From Labia minor (lineage: Eukaryota; Arthropoda; Insecta; Dermaptera; Spongiphoridae), in NCBI GenBank assembly GCA_963082975.1, contig OY720347.1, positions 45,397,155 to 45,461,154 on the forward strand: a DNA stretch of 64,000 nt. The letters run 5' to 3'. Under the pieces are notes generated by a model, which was given only the letters and a program-made list of their open reading frames with translations, made no database searches and was not told the DNA's origin. The position numbers and the translations under genes are program-made. Below are positions 12,701-23,581 of the stretch, in pieces. Positions within the stretch are counted from its first letter, which is position 1, and each line of letters opens with the position of its first letter.

Positions 12701-13956
12701 AGCTGCAGCCGCAGCTGCTGCAAATAATTCTTCTTCGGGACCTGCAGTAGTTGCAGCCGCTGCTGCAGCAGCTGCTCAGCAGCTTATCGACACCGCCCAG
12801 CCTACAATCCCCGTCATCGCTGCCACCGACCTCATTAAAGAGGTCAATATCAAAATATTTATTTTTTTTTATTTTTTTTTTAATAATGTATTAACTTGCA
12901 GAAAAAAAGAATATTATTTTCAAATCAAATTTCTTTACAAACTAAACAATAATTTATTTCCTTAAGACTTTTATTTATAACTACATTTACATAAATGTAT
13001 AATATAAATGTAAATGTATTTATAAATTATATTTCTTTTTTTTTAACATTAATCATAATTAAAAACTATATGTTTTTGAAATTAATTAATATTTTATTCT
13101 ATAAATATAGCTAGCAATTTTAATTCACATATATATTCATTTATTTATTTTTAATGATTATTGCTAATTAAAATAAGTCAAGCCAAATTACAAATTACAT
13201 AAATTCCTCCCTCCCCTCTTGTTTATTTTTCAAATAAAAAAAAAAATAATTACATATTATATTTATATATCTATGTATTTTTATATATTCATAAAAATAT
13301 ATTATATATAAATACAAATCGAGTGAACCAAATTAAAATAATATTTCTTTGTTCCCCTATAAAAATGATTTCCATTTGTATTTGTATTTGGCTTGAATTT
13401 CTTATTAGCGAATATCGACTCACCATGCTGTCATGACGTTGTGCAGAAGAGTTGCGACGAGGGTGCGACAGCAGCCGGATCCAGTGGAGCACCAAGCAAC
13501 GCTGAGGCCTCCTTAAGCAGTGGAGATCACGAGGAAGCCTTTGACGGCAGCAAAGACTCGGACAAAGACGCGAAGAAAAAGAAAAATCGTTGTGCCACCT
13601 GTCGCAAGAAGGTTGGCCTTACAGGTAGTTATTTATACCTTTCTAATTAAATAATGATTTACAAATTCTTTCTTAATTCAATTTTTAACAATTTTTTTTT
13701 TTTGTAACTTTGTAAATAATAATAATGATTTTATATACTAAATACGTATACTATCTATTTATTTTATTTCTGTTTGTTTTCTATTTAAATTATCACCGTG
13801 GGATCAGGCTTCGAATGTCGATGTGGTGGCCTTTTCTGCGCGATGCATCGGTATAGCGACAAACATGAATGTACCTTCGACTATCGGGAAATGGGAGCGC
13901 AGGAAATCCGCCGTAATAATCCCGTCGTTGTTGGCGAAAAAATTCAGAAGATTTGA
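8032..13956 (+). CDS. A20/AN1-type zinc finger protein (ZFAND5/6-like), four exons
   Basis: Model: exon 1 coding part 8032-8037, exon 2 12528-12842, exon 3 13447-13624, exon 4 13808-13956, giving 215 aa, close to the roughly 210 aa usual for ZFAND5/6. An A20 zinc finger lies at residues 14-33 (C-x3-C-x11-C-x2-[11 protein letters not shown]...CSLC). A low-complexity linker with polyalanine runs follows. A lysine-rich stretch then leads into an AN1 finger at about 156-188 (C-x2-C-x10-C-x-C-x4-C-x2-H-x5-H-x-C). The tail [12 protein letters not shown] is typical of the family. Known relatives bind ubiquitin chains through A20 and modulate proteasomal degradation and stress responses. Either ATG at 8032 (adding Met-Ser in frame) or ATG at 12528 may be the start; the latter gives an N-terminus like other animal members. 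The exon 2 donor GTCAAT is weak. ZFAND5 and ZFAND6 cannot be separated here. Confidence 0.88.
8205..8580. promoter_or_regulatory. GC-richer segment in intron 1, possible intronic enhancer
   Basis: This segment, 170 bases into the long first intron, has near-balanced composition and a TGACGTCA octamer near 8531. Open frames of 79 (minus) and 119 (plus) codons overlap each other here. Neither resembles a protein family, and neither has flanking splice signals that would join the zinc-finger reading frame. I infer regulatory DNA. Confidence 0.3.
9061..9125. repeat. Compound CT-rich / (GATA)n microsatellite
   Basis: A run of CTCTCCC units passes into TATATATAGATAGATAGATAG. Confidence 0.8.
9359..9392. 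repeat. (AT)n microsatellite
   Basis: Uninterrupted AT dinucleotides for about 32 bases; a similar run lies at 9704-9737. Confidence 0.9.
10325..10540 (-). repeat. GC-richer intronic insert, possible SINE or transposon fragment
   Basis: A 215-bp island with sharp composition edges. On the minus strand it contains GAGTTCGAATACC, which resembles a pol III B-box, so a tRNA-derived SINE is possible. No A-box or tail is convincing. A 68-codon minus-strand frame has no recognised family. The nature is unresolved. Confidence 0.3.
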
Positions 13957-14263
13957 ACCTACCCCAACCGGTCGCCGCCTCAGTCTCCCCCGCTGCCAGC
14001 TTGTGATAAAGATTAAATAACGTCACTAACTCACCTTCTTGAAAAAAGAAAGGTCGTTGTTATAAAGACGTGGAACTTTTTCTCAAAAAATTACTGGCAG
14101 CTCGCTTTATATAACAACAATATATATTTATATGTATATATATATAAATATGAATATATATATATATATTTATATATATATATATAAATTTTAGCATATG
14201 TATTTATTTATATAGATTTTATTTCTTCAAAATGTTATAAATAATTACATATCTATACATAAG

Positions 14264-14296
<33 letters not shown>

Positions 14297-14720
14297 GTAT
14301 AAGTGTATATATAAATATCTACATATGTATATATAATCTGGTTTAAGAATTTAATCAGTTTTGTAATCCGTTCGTGCCATTTTTTATTAAATACAAAGAC
14401 TTGCACGCAACGTGGGTGGACAAATCTTATCTACTGACTGGTTTTAGTGAAGTTGCTTTACTATTAGAAAACAATTCATTTATTCATTATATATATAAAG
14501 ACAAACATATATACATGTACTTGCACCGTACATATGTAATATAAACATAATAAAATACACCGGAATCCGGTTACAATTTTTTCCATATCAAATTTAGGAA
14601 AGATGGTCTGTATGTAAATATCGTAATATATAATATATTTTTCCTGCAAAATTATTAAAAATAAAAGAAATTTGCTATAAAACAAACGTCAATAAATGAA
14701 TATTTAACACCACAAGCTAT
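13957..14720 (+). other. Likely 3' untranslated region of the ZFAND gene
   Basis: After the TGA at 13954-13956 the sequence becomes AT-rich with long TATATA-type tracts (14110-14340). An AATAAA hexamer near 14691 is a plausible polyadenylation signal. The true 3' end is not fixed by sequence alone. Confidence 0.35.
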
Positions 14721-17700
14721 TTCTAGTTAATTTATTAGAACACTGGACGGGCTTTTTTCTAGTCACACAGACGAGAATACTTTGACAATAAGATCATTTA
14801 TTAATCATTTTTTTTTATTAAGCATGTCGAGTTTATTCGATGAAGCTGAGAGTCAGGGGATACTTTCAACAAATAAGTAATGTCCATTTCACTCTTATAT
14901 CCTACGACCTCTGTTTCATCGCTCAATTACTATTTTAAAATCAAATATATAAATATATATATATATATTTATATATATATATATACTATAAATATATAAA
15001 TAAGATTAACTATAAATATAAAACGTAATATTAGTTAATGTATTTATAAACAAAATAACTTCTCTATTTAATTGTATATATAATCAAATAAAGACTAGCG
15101 TGTACATATATATATTTCGAAATAATAGAAATGATTAATAAATGCATTATAAGTTTCTCTGTCTATGTGAATTCTCAAAAAACAAACTAAATAAAAAAAG
15201 AAATAGGATACAGCAACAGTCAGTCAGTAGATTAGTTTATAATTTTGATTTAAAACTATTATATTTAGATTTATATAGTTTTGGCTAGGGCAGTGCGGTT
15301 TTTGCCAGAGAACAATCTTAATAGTCAACGTTTTTAAATCAAGTAAACCTGGATTTAGTTTGTTTGAAGATTATGTACGAGTGTGCTTCTAAGTGACATT
15401 TTTATCTGTGTTAAAATAAAACTATAAGATATATATGTATATATCTATATATATATATATATACTTATTTATATATCTATATCTAAATATATATATATAT
15501 ATATATTAAAAATATATATGTGTTGTCCACTAAACATTTTTTTTTTAATAAGATTGAATGTGGATTTTGTTGGGAATTATTTTGTTTTATTAATGGATGA
15601 GAAGCTAAGATTTAGGTCTATTAATATATTAACGACAAAACGAACTCGATATAAAACGCCCAAACGTTATTAAGGTGCGTATATATATAGGACTAATGGA
15701 TCTACAGTTTCACTGAATCTAATTTAGTTTAATAAAATTGGAACATTTAAGGTTATGATTGAAAAAATATTTAACTTAATTCCTTCCTAATATAATTTTT
15801 CTTTCTAATACATATTACTAAGTCTTGCGGCAGTTATTTAGCTTCTGGTGCAGACTGGATCTATGCTTATTTTTTGAAATTCAAACATATTTATTAGATA
15901 AAAAAAATTGTAATTATTTAAGTGTCTTATCATGTACTTTTTTCGTGCTAAGACATTTTGAGAGAACTCTTTCAATTGATACTGTATAAAAAATTATGAC
16001 ATTGTTTTAAATAGAATTTATTGTTATTTTGTTAGCTATAATTAGAAAGATTTCTCTCCATTTTTGTTTATATTTACTCTTTATTTTTCAAATTGAATTA
16101 CCAATTATTATCAAATTAGTTTTGTTTTTTCTCTCACCCTTCCTATATGTGTAACTCACAGCTTTATTCTCTACATATTGTTCTTAATTAAAACATTGTA
16201 TGTGAGGTGGTAATAATAAACCAACCCATTATTGAAAAAATTATTTACCTAGAAAATCCTATATTATTAAAAAAAAAAAATAAATATATCTTCTAGATCT
16301 CCTATTCTTTGATATTTACGAAATAAATTCAATATTCCCTTTTAGGTGTTTTTTTATAATTAAAAGAATATAAATCAAACAAATTGGATAATTAGTGTTA
16401 AAATATTTTCTTTCTCTTGGCAAAAAGTTTTTGTCTTTAATTAATAAATTAAAAATTAAAAAAATTCATTAGATATTCTTTCATTTGAAGACCTTCATAT
16501 TTTTTATATTCATATTTGAATATCTTTAAATAGTTTTTTTTTAAATTTTTAATTTTTTCTTAAATTAAAGATTGTATTGTAATATATATTCTCTAATTTG
16601 AAATAACAAATTATTAACAGTAAAATTTTACACTTTATTAAATAAGCTAATACATTAATCTCTAAAATTCTACCATCTATAGAAATGTTCAAAAGGCATC
16701 GAATCCTTAATGAGCTTTTAAAATACCATTAGTTATTTGTAGATAATAAAAATTAAAAAAAATTCCCCAATTTCCGATAATTTAAAGGCTATTAATTATA
16801 ATATGTTTTAATTCTGGATCAGAATTTCTTATATAATTGTTTTCAGAAATTATGATAAATTTATTTTGAAATTTGATTAATTATTGTTGTACACTTTAGA
16901 AAAATAATCCTTATCTTTATTTATTATTTATCAAGTATATTTCTTAGAAAATAAAATAAATTAATTAAATTCTATTTTTCAAAAAGATCATATTTTCAAT
17001 CGAGATTAAATAATATATATGGCATAAAAACAAAACAAAATTGCTTTATATTTTACATAATAACTATTTATAATGGAAATCTTAAAGTTTAAGATCTTTT
17101 CAAGTTAAATAATTTTTATATTATATACAAATATGTTTAAATTATTTCTTTTCTATAATAAATGTTTGCAAGATAATAGGAAATTTGTTAATTTAAATAT
17201 TGTATAATATTAATTAGTGCGACTACATTTTAATTTTGTAAAATGACAGAATGTTAATTTTATAGCTATAATGTCATTAAAGAAAATAAATATTTTAAAT
17301 AAACAAAGCTTGTAAAGGTGAGTGGCTATTTAAAATTTTTATTTTAAATACTAATATGGGATTTTGATATAACTTTGTTTTAAAAGTAAATAAATCACAT
17401 AAATTTAAATGTTAGATCTTTGATAACAATAGAAAGCACACTTGAATCTATTTTGTAAAAACAAAAATATGTTACATATAAATCATTTCTTGAACGTTTA
17501 GTCTTTTTTTTAGGCAACATAATATATTAGTTTATTTTTGTATAATATTTCCTATATAAAAATCTGAAATGTTTTTTTAATATTTTTTTTATTGAAAAGA
17601 CCTAAATAACTGATTGATAATGTAAATCCTTTTTTTAAATTAGAAAATTTTGTATACTTTATTAGCCCTCACTTTCATATAAGCTTATATGAAGTAAATA

Positions 17701-18160
17701 TATATTTATTTCGTTTGTATTAATTTGATTATAGGAATGAAAAATTGGTCAATCTTTCTCTAAGCTAGTAGTAGTTTCTTCATGTGTCGTGACATTTATT
17801 CTTCAACTTAAACAATCTGCGTTTACTGTCCAAATGTATCCAATCAACTATCCCGCTCCCTTACTCACCTAAACGAAAATCAATATAGCTGCTATAAAAA
17901 TTAGCCTTTTTTTAAAAATTATATTTATCTTCAAAATAAATACAATTTAAATTAGTCATCTTGATGTGCCTAAAGATCATAATAAATCATTTTTATTTTA
18001 GTATATTTTGTTAAAATCAATCAAATCTTATAAATGATATTAACTTAATTAAATCAATTATCAAGAAATTTAATCTAAAACTAAATCTTACTTATTTCAA
18101 TTAATAAATTTGATAACCATCTAATTAAAAATCTGACAAAATAAAAATTATTTGTGCAGA
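14721..18160. other. AT-rich intergenic region
   Basis: No coding exon, RNA gene or recognisable transposon is visible. Tracts of alternating TA lie near 14945-14995 and 15430-15510. The remainder is AT-rich with homopolymers. Confidence 0.6.
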
Positions 18161-18164
18161 ATTG

Positions 18165-18440
18165 GAATAATCGAGAAAACTGCCATGGGCAGGGCACATG
18201 GCTAAAATGGGAGAGTATGACGAAAAATATATTGGCTAGGGAGACCGATTGGGAAACGTCCGCTTTGAAGACCAAGGACGCTGTGGGCGTACAATGTAGG
18301 AAGGGACATGAGAAAGATGGGAGGGGGTAGGAGTTCGATGGTTGTGGCCAGTTGTGGCTCAGGATAGGGACACTTATGGTTGCTACGATCAAGAACTTTC
18401 GAGTTTCGTAGAGCCACAGAGATAGATAGCGAATTGAAAT
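18165..18440 (+). mobile_element. LINE 3'-end fragment (family B)
   Basis: A broken + strand reading resembles the C-terminal end of a non-LTR reverse transcriptase. It reads like RWAGHVARM with frame breaks, then a GRP/RW-type segment, and ends in an AQDRDTW...AKNF-like motif followed by a stop and a short GATA-type tail. The same order recurs at 54.7-55.05 kb and, on the minus strand, near 49.9 kb. It is 5'-truncated and not functional. Confidence 0.65.
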
Positions 18441-18540
18441 AAATTGAAAACATTCAAATAAAAACATGAGGTTGTGCTGATTTGGCTTCCGATTTATCCA
18501 CACTCAAAATTCATGTTTACATTCCCGTTGAAGATGTTTT

Positions 18541-18555
18541 TTAAAAATAAGTTTT
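18541..18555 (+). repeat. Left target site duplication of the family A LINE
   Basis: TTAAAAATAAGTTTT, identical to 22349-22363. Confidence 0.8.
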
Positions 18556-18567
18556 AACAAATCAAAC

Positions 18568-19560
18568 ATGGAAATTTTGTGCTGGAACAGTCAAGGGTAT
18601 TCTAATTTTAAACAAAGTGTTTATAGTGATTTTAAATATTTTAATAGTTTAGACTTAATTTGTATCTATGAGACTTGGCTTACGCAGTCACCCTCCTTGG
18701 ATGATCTCCCATTGAACAATTATAACTTGTTTTTTAACAGTGCGGTCAAGGAAAAATCAAGAGGTAGGGCAGGTGGGGGTATAATGACTTATGTCAAAAA
18801 TAGTTACACTGTGGAAATTCTGGAGCAATCCAATTTGTTTATGTTTTTGAAAATTATTGGCAATAAATTTGATTTCGTTATAGGAATTGTATATTTCTCA
18901 CCTAATCAGGAAATTGATTACTGTTTGGAAGCTTTGGGGGAGATTCTACCGTTCGTCTCACTTCATTCTGAGAATCTTATGATTACGGGTGATTTTAATG
19001 CCCGTATAGGTGATTTGAATCGGATTGATGGCGATGTCTGTTGCCAGTCGTTTATTCGGCCCGATAGAGAATCTCTAGACCAAGTAATAACCACCAGAGG
19101 TAGACGCTTGATTGAATTCATGGAGGAACATGGCTTATTGGTACTCAACGGTCGAACGATTTCTGATTGTCCAGCTCAGATTACTTATGTGGGAAACCTG
19201 GGTAGATCTGTCATTGATCAATGCTGGATCGGATATGGAATGATTGACAGTATTTGTGATTTGAGGTCCTGTGTGTTGGGTACTCTCTCTGATCATATTC
19301 CAGTCAGTATCTCTCTGCGGCTTGGCGATGGCGAGCTAGGGAGTGTCCCGGGGTCTCCGGTGCCAATCACGGAATGTGTAAGGAAGAAGATTGTATGGAA
19401 CAATGGGTTGAGAGAGAACTATAACTCTGGTCTAGCGGAACGACTTGTCACAGGTGTTGATCGAAACATTGATCGGATGAGCGACTTTCTTTTAAACTAT
19501 AATGGAGACTGCTGGGGATTTGCGGATGATCAGATCAGTATCAGGCTCGGGGTTAATTAA
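18568..19560 (+). CDS. LINE APE-type endonuclease ORF
   Basis: A 330-aa frame beginning MEILCWNSQG, the usual opening of LINE apurinic/apyrimidinic-like endonuclease domains. Visible catalytic landmarks are Asn7, Glu35 (YETWLT), GDFNARIGD at 141-149, the SVIDQCWI segment near 214-221 and SDHIPVSI at 241-248 with the terminal Asp-His pair. In active elements this domain nicks target DNA to prime reverse transcription. The frame stops just after the endonuclease, and the reverse transcriptase continues in the +1 frame with a 59-base overlap. A GGGG run at 19549-19552 in the overlap is a likely place for a one-base loss. The start may be artificial because the element seems truncated here. Confidence 0.85.
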   Translation: MEILCWNSQGYSNFKQSVYSDFKYFNSLDLICIYETWLTQSPSLDDLPLNNYNLFFNSAVKEKSRGRAGGGIMTYVKNSYTVEILEQSNLFMFLKIIGNKFDFVIGIVYFSPNQEIDYCLEALGEILPFVSLHSENLMITGDFNARIGDLNRIDGDVCCQSFIRPDRESLDQVITTRGRRLIEFMEEHGLLVLNGRTISDCPAQITYVGNLGRSVIDQCWIGYGMIDSICDLRSCVLGTLSDHIPVSISLRLGDGELGSVPGSPVPITECVRKKIVWNNGLRENYNSGLAERLVTGVDRNIDRMSDFLLNYNGDCWGFADDQISIRLGVN

Positions 19561-21898
19561 GAAAAGTAATGACAGGCCTTGGTTTGGTAGGGAGTGCAGG
19601 CGGGCAAAGGAAACAGTTAAAGCCTCTCTTCAGAAATGCAAAAAAAATAATTTTGACGAACAAAGTAGACTCGACTATTTAACTAAAAAGAAAAAATACA
19701 AAAGACTTTTAAAGGAACAAAAGGAAATTTATAACAACGAACTAACAGACAGACTTTGCAATTCAAAAAATCCTTATGAATTCTGGAGGGCGGTAAAATC
19801 TGGAGGGGGACGAAGCAGTTTATGCAATCCTGTCGAACTTGATGTCTGGGAGAATTATTTCACCTCTGTTGCCCGGACCCCCACTTTCTCTGAGCGGTGC
19901 TTGACGCCAAGAACGGAATGCATAACCTTGGATAAAAATATAGAATTATTTGAAATAGAATCGGCCCTTAAAAATGCGAATAATAATAAGGCACCAGGGC
20001 CGGATCAAATACCATATGAGTTCTATAAAAACATGAATGAACATGGTAAGAACTATCTATTGGACTTTTTCAACATCATATTTAGAGCGGAGAGATTTCC
20101 TAAGTCTTGGTCAGACATCAAAATGTTTCTACTTTTTAAAAAGGGAGACCCCCATAAGCCTGAAAATTACAGGGGAATATCTTTAATAAATAATATCACA
20201 AAGATATTCACACAGATCATGTCATCTAGATTAAATGTCTGGGCTGAGGAAGGAGGTAGGTTTCCTGAGTGTCAGTCGGGTTTCAGAAAAGGTCGCGGAT
20301 GCACTGACAATTTGTTTGTTCTCAGCTCCATCATAGGCATTAAACTCAGAATGGGGAGAGGTAAATTGATATGCGCGTTCATTGATTTTAAGAGCGCCTT
20401 TGATGGAGTTGACCACTGCTTGCTTTGGAAGAAGCTGTTTTGCCTGGGTGTGTCTAGTAAGATTATAAGCTTGATCAAATCGTTTTACGAGAACGCGAAC
20501 ATGTTTATTAACTTGAACGGGAAAAACTCCAAAAGTATTAAAATAAATAGCGGGGTTCTCCAGGGAGACACACTCAGTCCCTTGCTATTTGCATTATTTA
20601 TAGGGGACTTTGACCAGTTTCTCAAAGATAGGGGAATTATGGGGGTTAGCATAGACGGCTACACAGAGGTCAATTCTATATTTTACGCAGACGATCTTGT
20701 CTTATTTGCAAATACCCCTAGGGAGTTACAACACAGTTTGAATGCCCTTGAGGAATACTGTCAGTGTAATAGGTTGGAAGTGAATATTGCAAAGTCTAAG
20801 GTAATGATCTTCCGTAGGGCGGGAAGGGTGCCCAGGGATTTCACATTTTACTACAAAAGAGAAAAGATGGAAATCGTGAATAAATATAATTATCTTGGAA
20901 TTAATATGTATTCTTCGGGACTTTACATTAGAACGGCTGGGGATATGGTTAATAAATCTAGAGGCGCTCTGGGAATAATCAGATCCACTTTACGAAGAAT
21001 GAAATCACATTCATTTTCAACACTAATTCAATTATACCAGTCATGTGTGCTTGGCGTTATGCTATATGGTTCCGAATTGTGGGCATTGCGTTATCCGGAC
21101 ATCATAGAAAAGGGACAGACACACTTCTTCAAATCGATCTTTATTTTGGAAAAATCCACTCCGGGTTATGTCATTCGAGCGGAATTCGGCAGGCCGAAAC
21201 TAATAGCTTTCGTCGTGAAGCGTGCTATCTCATGGTTTTGCAGAGTGCTTGAGATGTCCTCAGAAAGACTACCCAAAATCTGTTACAATAGATTGCTTCA
21301 TCTGAGTAATTTAGATGGGACCAACGGAAATTACAACTGGGTAACGCAACTGAAATCCTTTTTTAGATCCTGCGACATGACAGCCTTATGGAACTCCCAA
21401 GATGCAGACATCATTAAGTCAAATTGTGATCAAATAGTTGATAGATTAATGGATTTAGGATTTTCGGAAGACCTGAGGAAAATCGAGTCATCCTCATACA
21501 CGCCTTTGTACCGCAGACTGGATATGGTGAGAAACCATTTTATGTGGCCTAGATTCAGATTGTTTAGTTCGAGAGTGGTCGTTCAGATGAGGGTGGCTAG
21601 CACAAGGACAATCCAGCTGTACGTGGGAAAAAATGGATATAAGATAGATCCAAATGAAAACTGTAGCATTTGTAACTTATTAAAAAAGGAAAACCTTTTC
21701 CACATACTGGTTGAGTGCCCTATCTACAGCCCGACCAGGAGGGAATATTTGAATAAATATTTAAACACATGTGAGGCAGTGAACGAGGATAATTTCATGG
21801 AAATTTTATTGAATGTGGGGAACGAGAGACAGATGAGTGATATTTATAACTTCACAATAACAATCCTGAGAATAAGAAGCTTTATAATTAATGAGTGA
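19502..21898 (+). CDS. LINE reverse transcriptase ORF
   Basis: A 798-aa frame with the reverse transcriptase blocks in order: NNKAPGPDQIPYEFYK (162-177), ENYRGISLIN (221-230), QSGFRKGRGCTDNL (258-271), FIDFKSAFD (293-301), GVLQGDTLSPLLFALF (351-366) and the active-site YADD at 395-398. A C-terminal zinc knuckle of the form C-x2-C-x9-H-x4-C lies at about residue 720. In related LINEs this enzyme copies its own RNA at the nicked target. The reading is uninterrupted over 2.4 kb, so the insertion is fairly young. The first Met of the frame lies inside the upstream ORF and is unlikely to be the real start; continuity with the endonuclease needs a one-base frame change in the overlap. Confidence 0.9.
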   Translation: METAGDLRMIRSVSGSGLIKKSNDRPWFGRECRRAKETVKASLQKCKKNNFDEQSRLDYLTKKKKYKRLLKEQKEIYNNELTDRLCNSKNPYEFWRAVKSGGGRSSLCNPVELDVWENYFTSVARTPTFSERCLTPRTECITLDKNIELFEIESALKNANNNKAPGPDQIPYEFYKNMNEHGKNYLLDFFNIIFRAERFPKSWSDIKMFLLFKKGDPHKPENYRGISLINNITKIFTQIMSSRLNVWAEEGGRFPECQSGFRKGRGCTDNLFVLSSIIGIKLRMGRGKLICAFIDFKSAFDGVDHCLLWKKLFCLGVSSKIISLIKSFYENANMFINLNGKNSKSIKINSGVLQGDTLSPLLFALFIGDFDQFLKDRGIMGVSIDGYTEVNSIFYADDLVLFANTPRELQHSLNALEEYCQCNRLEVNIAKSKVMIFRRAGRVPRDFTFYYKREKMEIVNKYNYLGINMYSSGLYIRTAGDMVNKSRGALGIIRSTLRRMKSHSFSTLIQLYQSCVLGVMLYGSELWALRYPDIIEKGQTHFFKSIFILEKSTPGYVIRAEFGRPKLIAFVVKRAISWFCRVLEMSSERLPKICYNRLLHLSNLDGTNGNYNWVTQLKSFFRSCDMTALWNSQDADIIKSNCDQIVDRLMDLGFSEDLRKIESSSYTPLYRRLDMVRNHFMWPRFRLFSSRVVVQMRVASTRTIQLYVGKNGYKIDPNENCSICNLLKKENLFHILVECPIYSPTRREYLNKYLNTCEAVNEDNFMEILLNVGNERQMSDIYNFTITILRIRSFIINE

Positions 21899-22112
21899 GA
21901 CGGAAGGTGGAATCTCTTGCCATTTATGTGGGAACTTGTACTATTACTGTGTATTTTCTTGTTTATAGCGTTTTTATATTTTTTATATTTTTTATATTTA
22001 TATGTGTTTGATTTTTGTGTAATTTTGTAAAAATTTTGTAAATTATGAAATTGTATAATTTGTATGCCGGATTAGGCAAGGACAAATAAATACTTATTAT
22101 TATTATTATTAT

Positions 22113-22348
22113 TATAATTAATGAGGGAGACGGAAGGTGGAATCTCTTGCAATTTATGTGGGAACATGTACTATTACTGTTTATTTTCTTGTATTTGGCG
22201 TTTTTATATTTTTTTTTTATGTTTTTTTTAATATTTATGTGTTTGATTTTTGTGTAATTTTGTAAAACTATGCGAAATTATGAAAGTGTATAATTTTGTA
22301 TGCCGGATTAGGCAAAGACAAATAAATACTTATTATTATTATTTATTA
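22113..22348 (+). repeat. Second, diverged copy of the LINE family A 3' end
   Basis: This repeats 21884-22113: ATAATTAATGAG, GAGACGGAAGGTGGAATC, ATTTATGTGGGAAC, TGTATGCCGGATTAGGCAA and the AAATAAATACTTATTATT tail, in order. The two copies differ by many substitutions and several indels. The stop codon TGA of the first copy is GGA in the second. Both lie inside the same target duplications. Confidence 0.85.
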
Positions 22349-22439
22349 TTAAAAATAAGTTTTTAAAGGAATATTAATTTATAAACTAAACTTGTAAGAA
22401 TTAAGCAATAAGATATACTATTCAGAAAGGCGATTATAA

Positions 22440-22945
22440 ATAAATTAGCCATGTGATTCTAATTTGCTATGAGAGTACTAAAGGAAGGGTTAGATGTGAG
22501 AATCAGATAACAGAAATCTTTTAGAGATTAAAAAAGGGGATATATATCAACTATTTTATTTAATCTAATATTAGAATACGTGATTAGCCAAAAAAATCTT
22601 CAATATGATTTAAATTTAGGAAATTCTGTATATTGTATTTGGAAGAGGTAAAAAAACTGATAGTGGTAGGACTCGAAATTAATTCTATGAAGACAAAATC
22701 AGAACAAAAAATCTAGAAAAATTTAAATTAAGGTTGCAGTCAGGTTTGATATTATTTCAAAATTATTATTCAAGGATATCAAAATTACAATATGTAAAAG
22801 CGTAGCATTTATGAACCGAAAAAAGGTGAAATCACTGGGGAATGGGAAAGACTTCATAACAAGGAATTGCATGACCTCTATGCATAGGGTCATTAAATCG
22901 AGGAGGTTGCGATGGGCTGGGCACGAATGTAGAATAGGTAGATTT
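22440..22945 (+). mobile_element. LINE reverse transcriptase fragment (family B)
   Basis: With frame breaks, the + strand reads a segment like KKGDIS..LFNLILEYVI (region after the active-site block). Further on it reads KKGEITGEWERLHNKELHD and VIKSRRLRWAGHE, the same C-terminal region seen near 54.7 kb. Stops and frameshifts are frequent and internal parts are lost. It is a dead fragment. Confidence 0.6.
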
Positions 22946-23581
22946 TTCGTCCTTTTTCAATCATATCTTTCAAATAATATATCCTAAATATGTAGAAATT
23001 TATTTTTTTTTAATTAAAATAACATTTATTTGATTATAAAATAATGATCTTAATTGAACTTAATAAATTACGAAGAAATAATTATAAATAAATTATTAAA
23101 TATATTTATTCATTGATCCAATTTTTTAAATTAAATCATTACTTAAAATATTCTTATTAAATTTTTACTCAAATAATGGAAAATTTTATTTAACTTGCAA
23201 TATTGTGTGATTTGATGGTTTCGTTTTCTTAAGATCCAAAACTAAACTAATGAGTCAACTCATTCTTTACACTATTGATTTTTGGTGATGCTTATACTAT
23301 ATAAATTTCAATGAAAAATAAACTACTCTAATCAGGTTGTGAATGTGATATTTGATAATCCACTGGCTTCCACTGGAAGGCAGCCTAGCAATAATGGTCT
23401 GAATGCCTAAAGCAAACGCGCTAATATATAATGTAAAATTTGTAGAAAAATTACTTAATTGTTTTTTAAATGTCGATATATATTTTTTCATTTAAAAGTT
23501 TTATTAGTCACTATAAAAAAATAATAATTATTAATTTTCTTTCTTTTATTGTGTGTTTTGTTTGATTTTTGTTGTTATTTT

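Larger units (their letters stand above)
18541..22363 (+). mobile_element. LINE insertion with 15-bp target site duplication and doubled 3' end (family A)
   Basis: The word TTAAAAATAAGTTTT occurs at 18541-18555 and again at 22349-22363, bracketing 3.8 kb. Inside are an endonuclease ORF (18568-19560), a reverse transcriptase ORF (19502-21898), a 3' untranslated tail ending in AAATAAATACTTATTATTATT, and then a second, diverged copy of that same tail (22113-22348). Only 12 bases precede the first ATG. No gag-like ORF1 is present, so the copy is probably 5'-truncated just before the endonuclease. The clade is not certain; a Jockey/I-type arthropod LINE is likely from the APE-like endonuclease, the YADD reverse transcriptase, the C-terminal CCHC motif and the simple-repeat tail. 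Confidence 0.85.
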
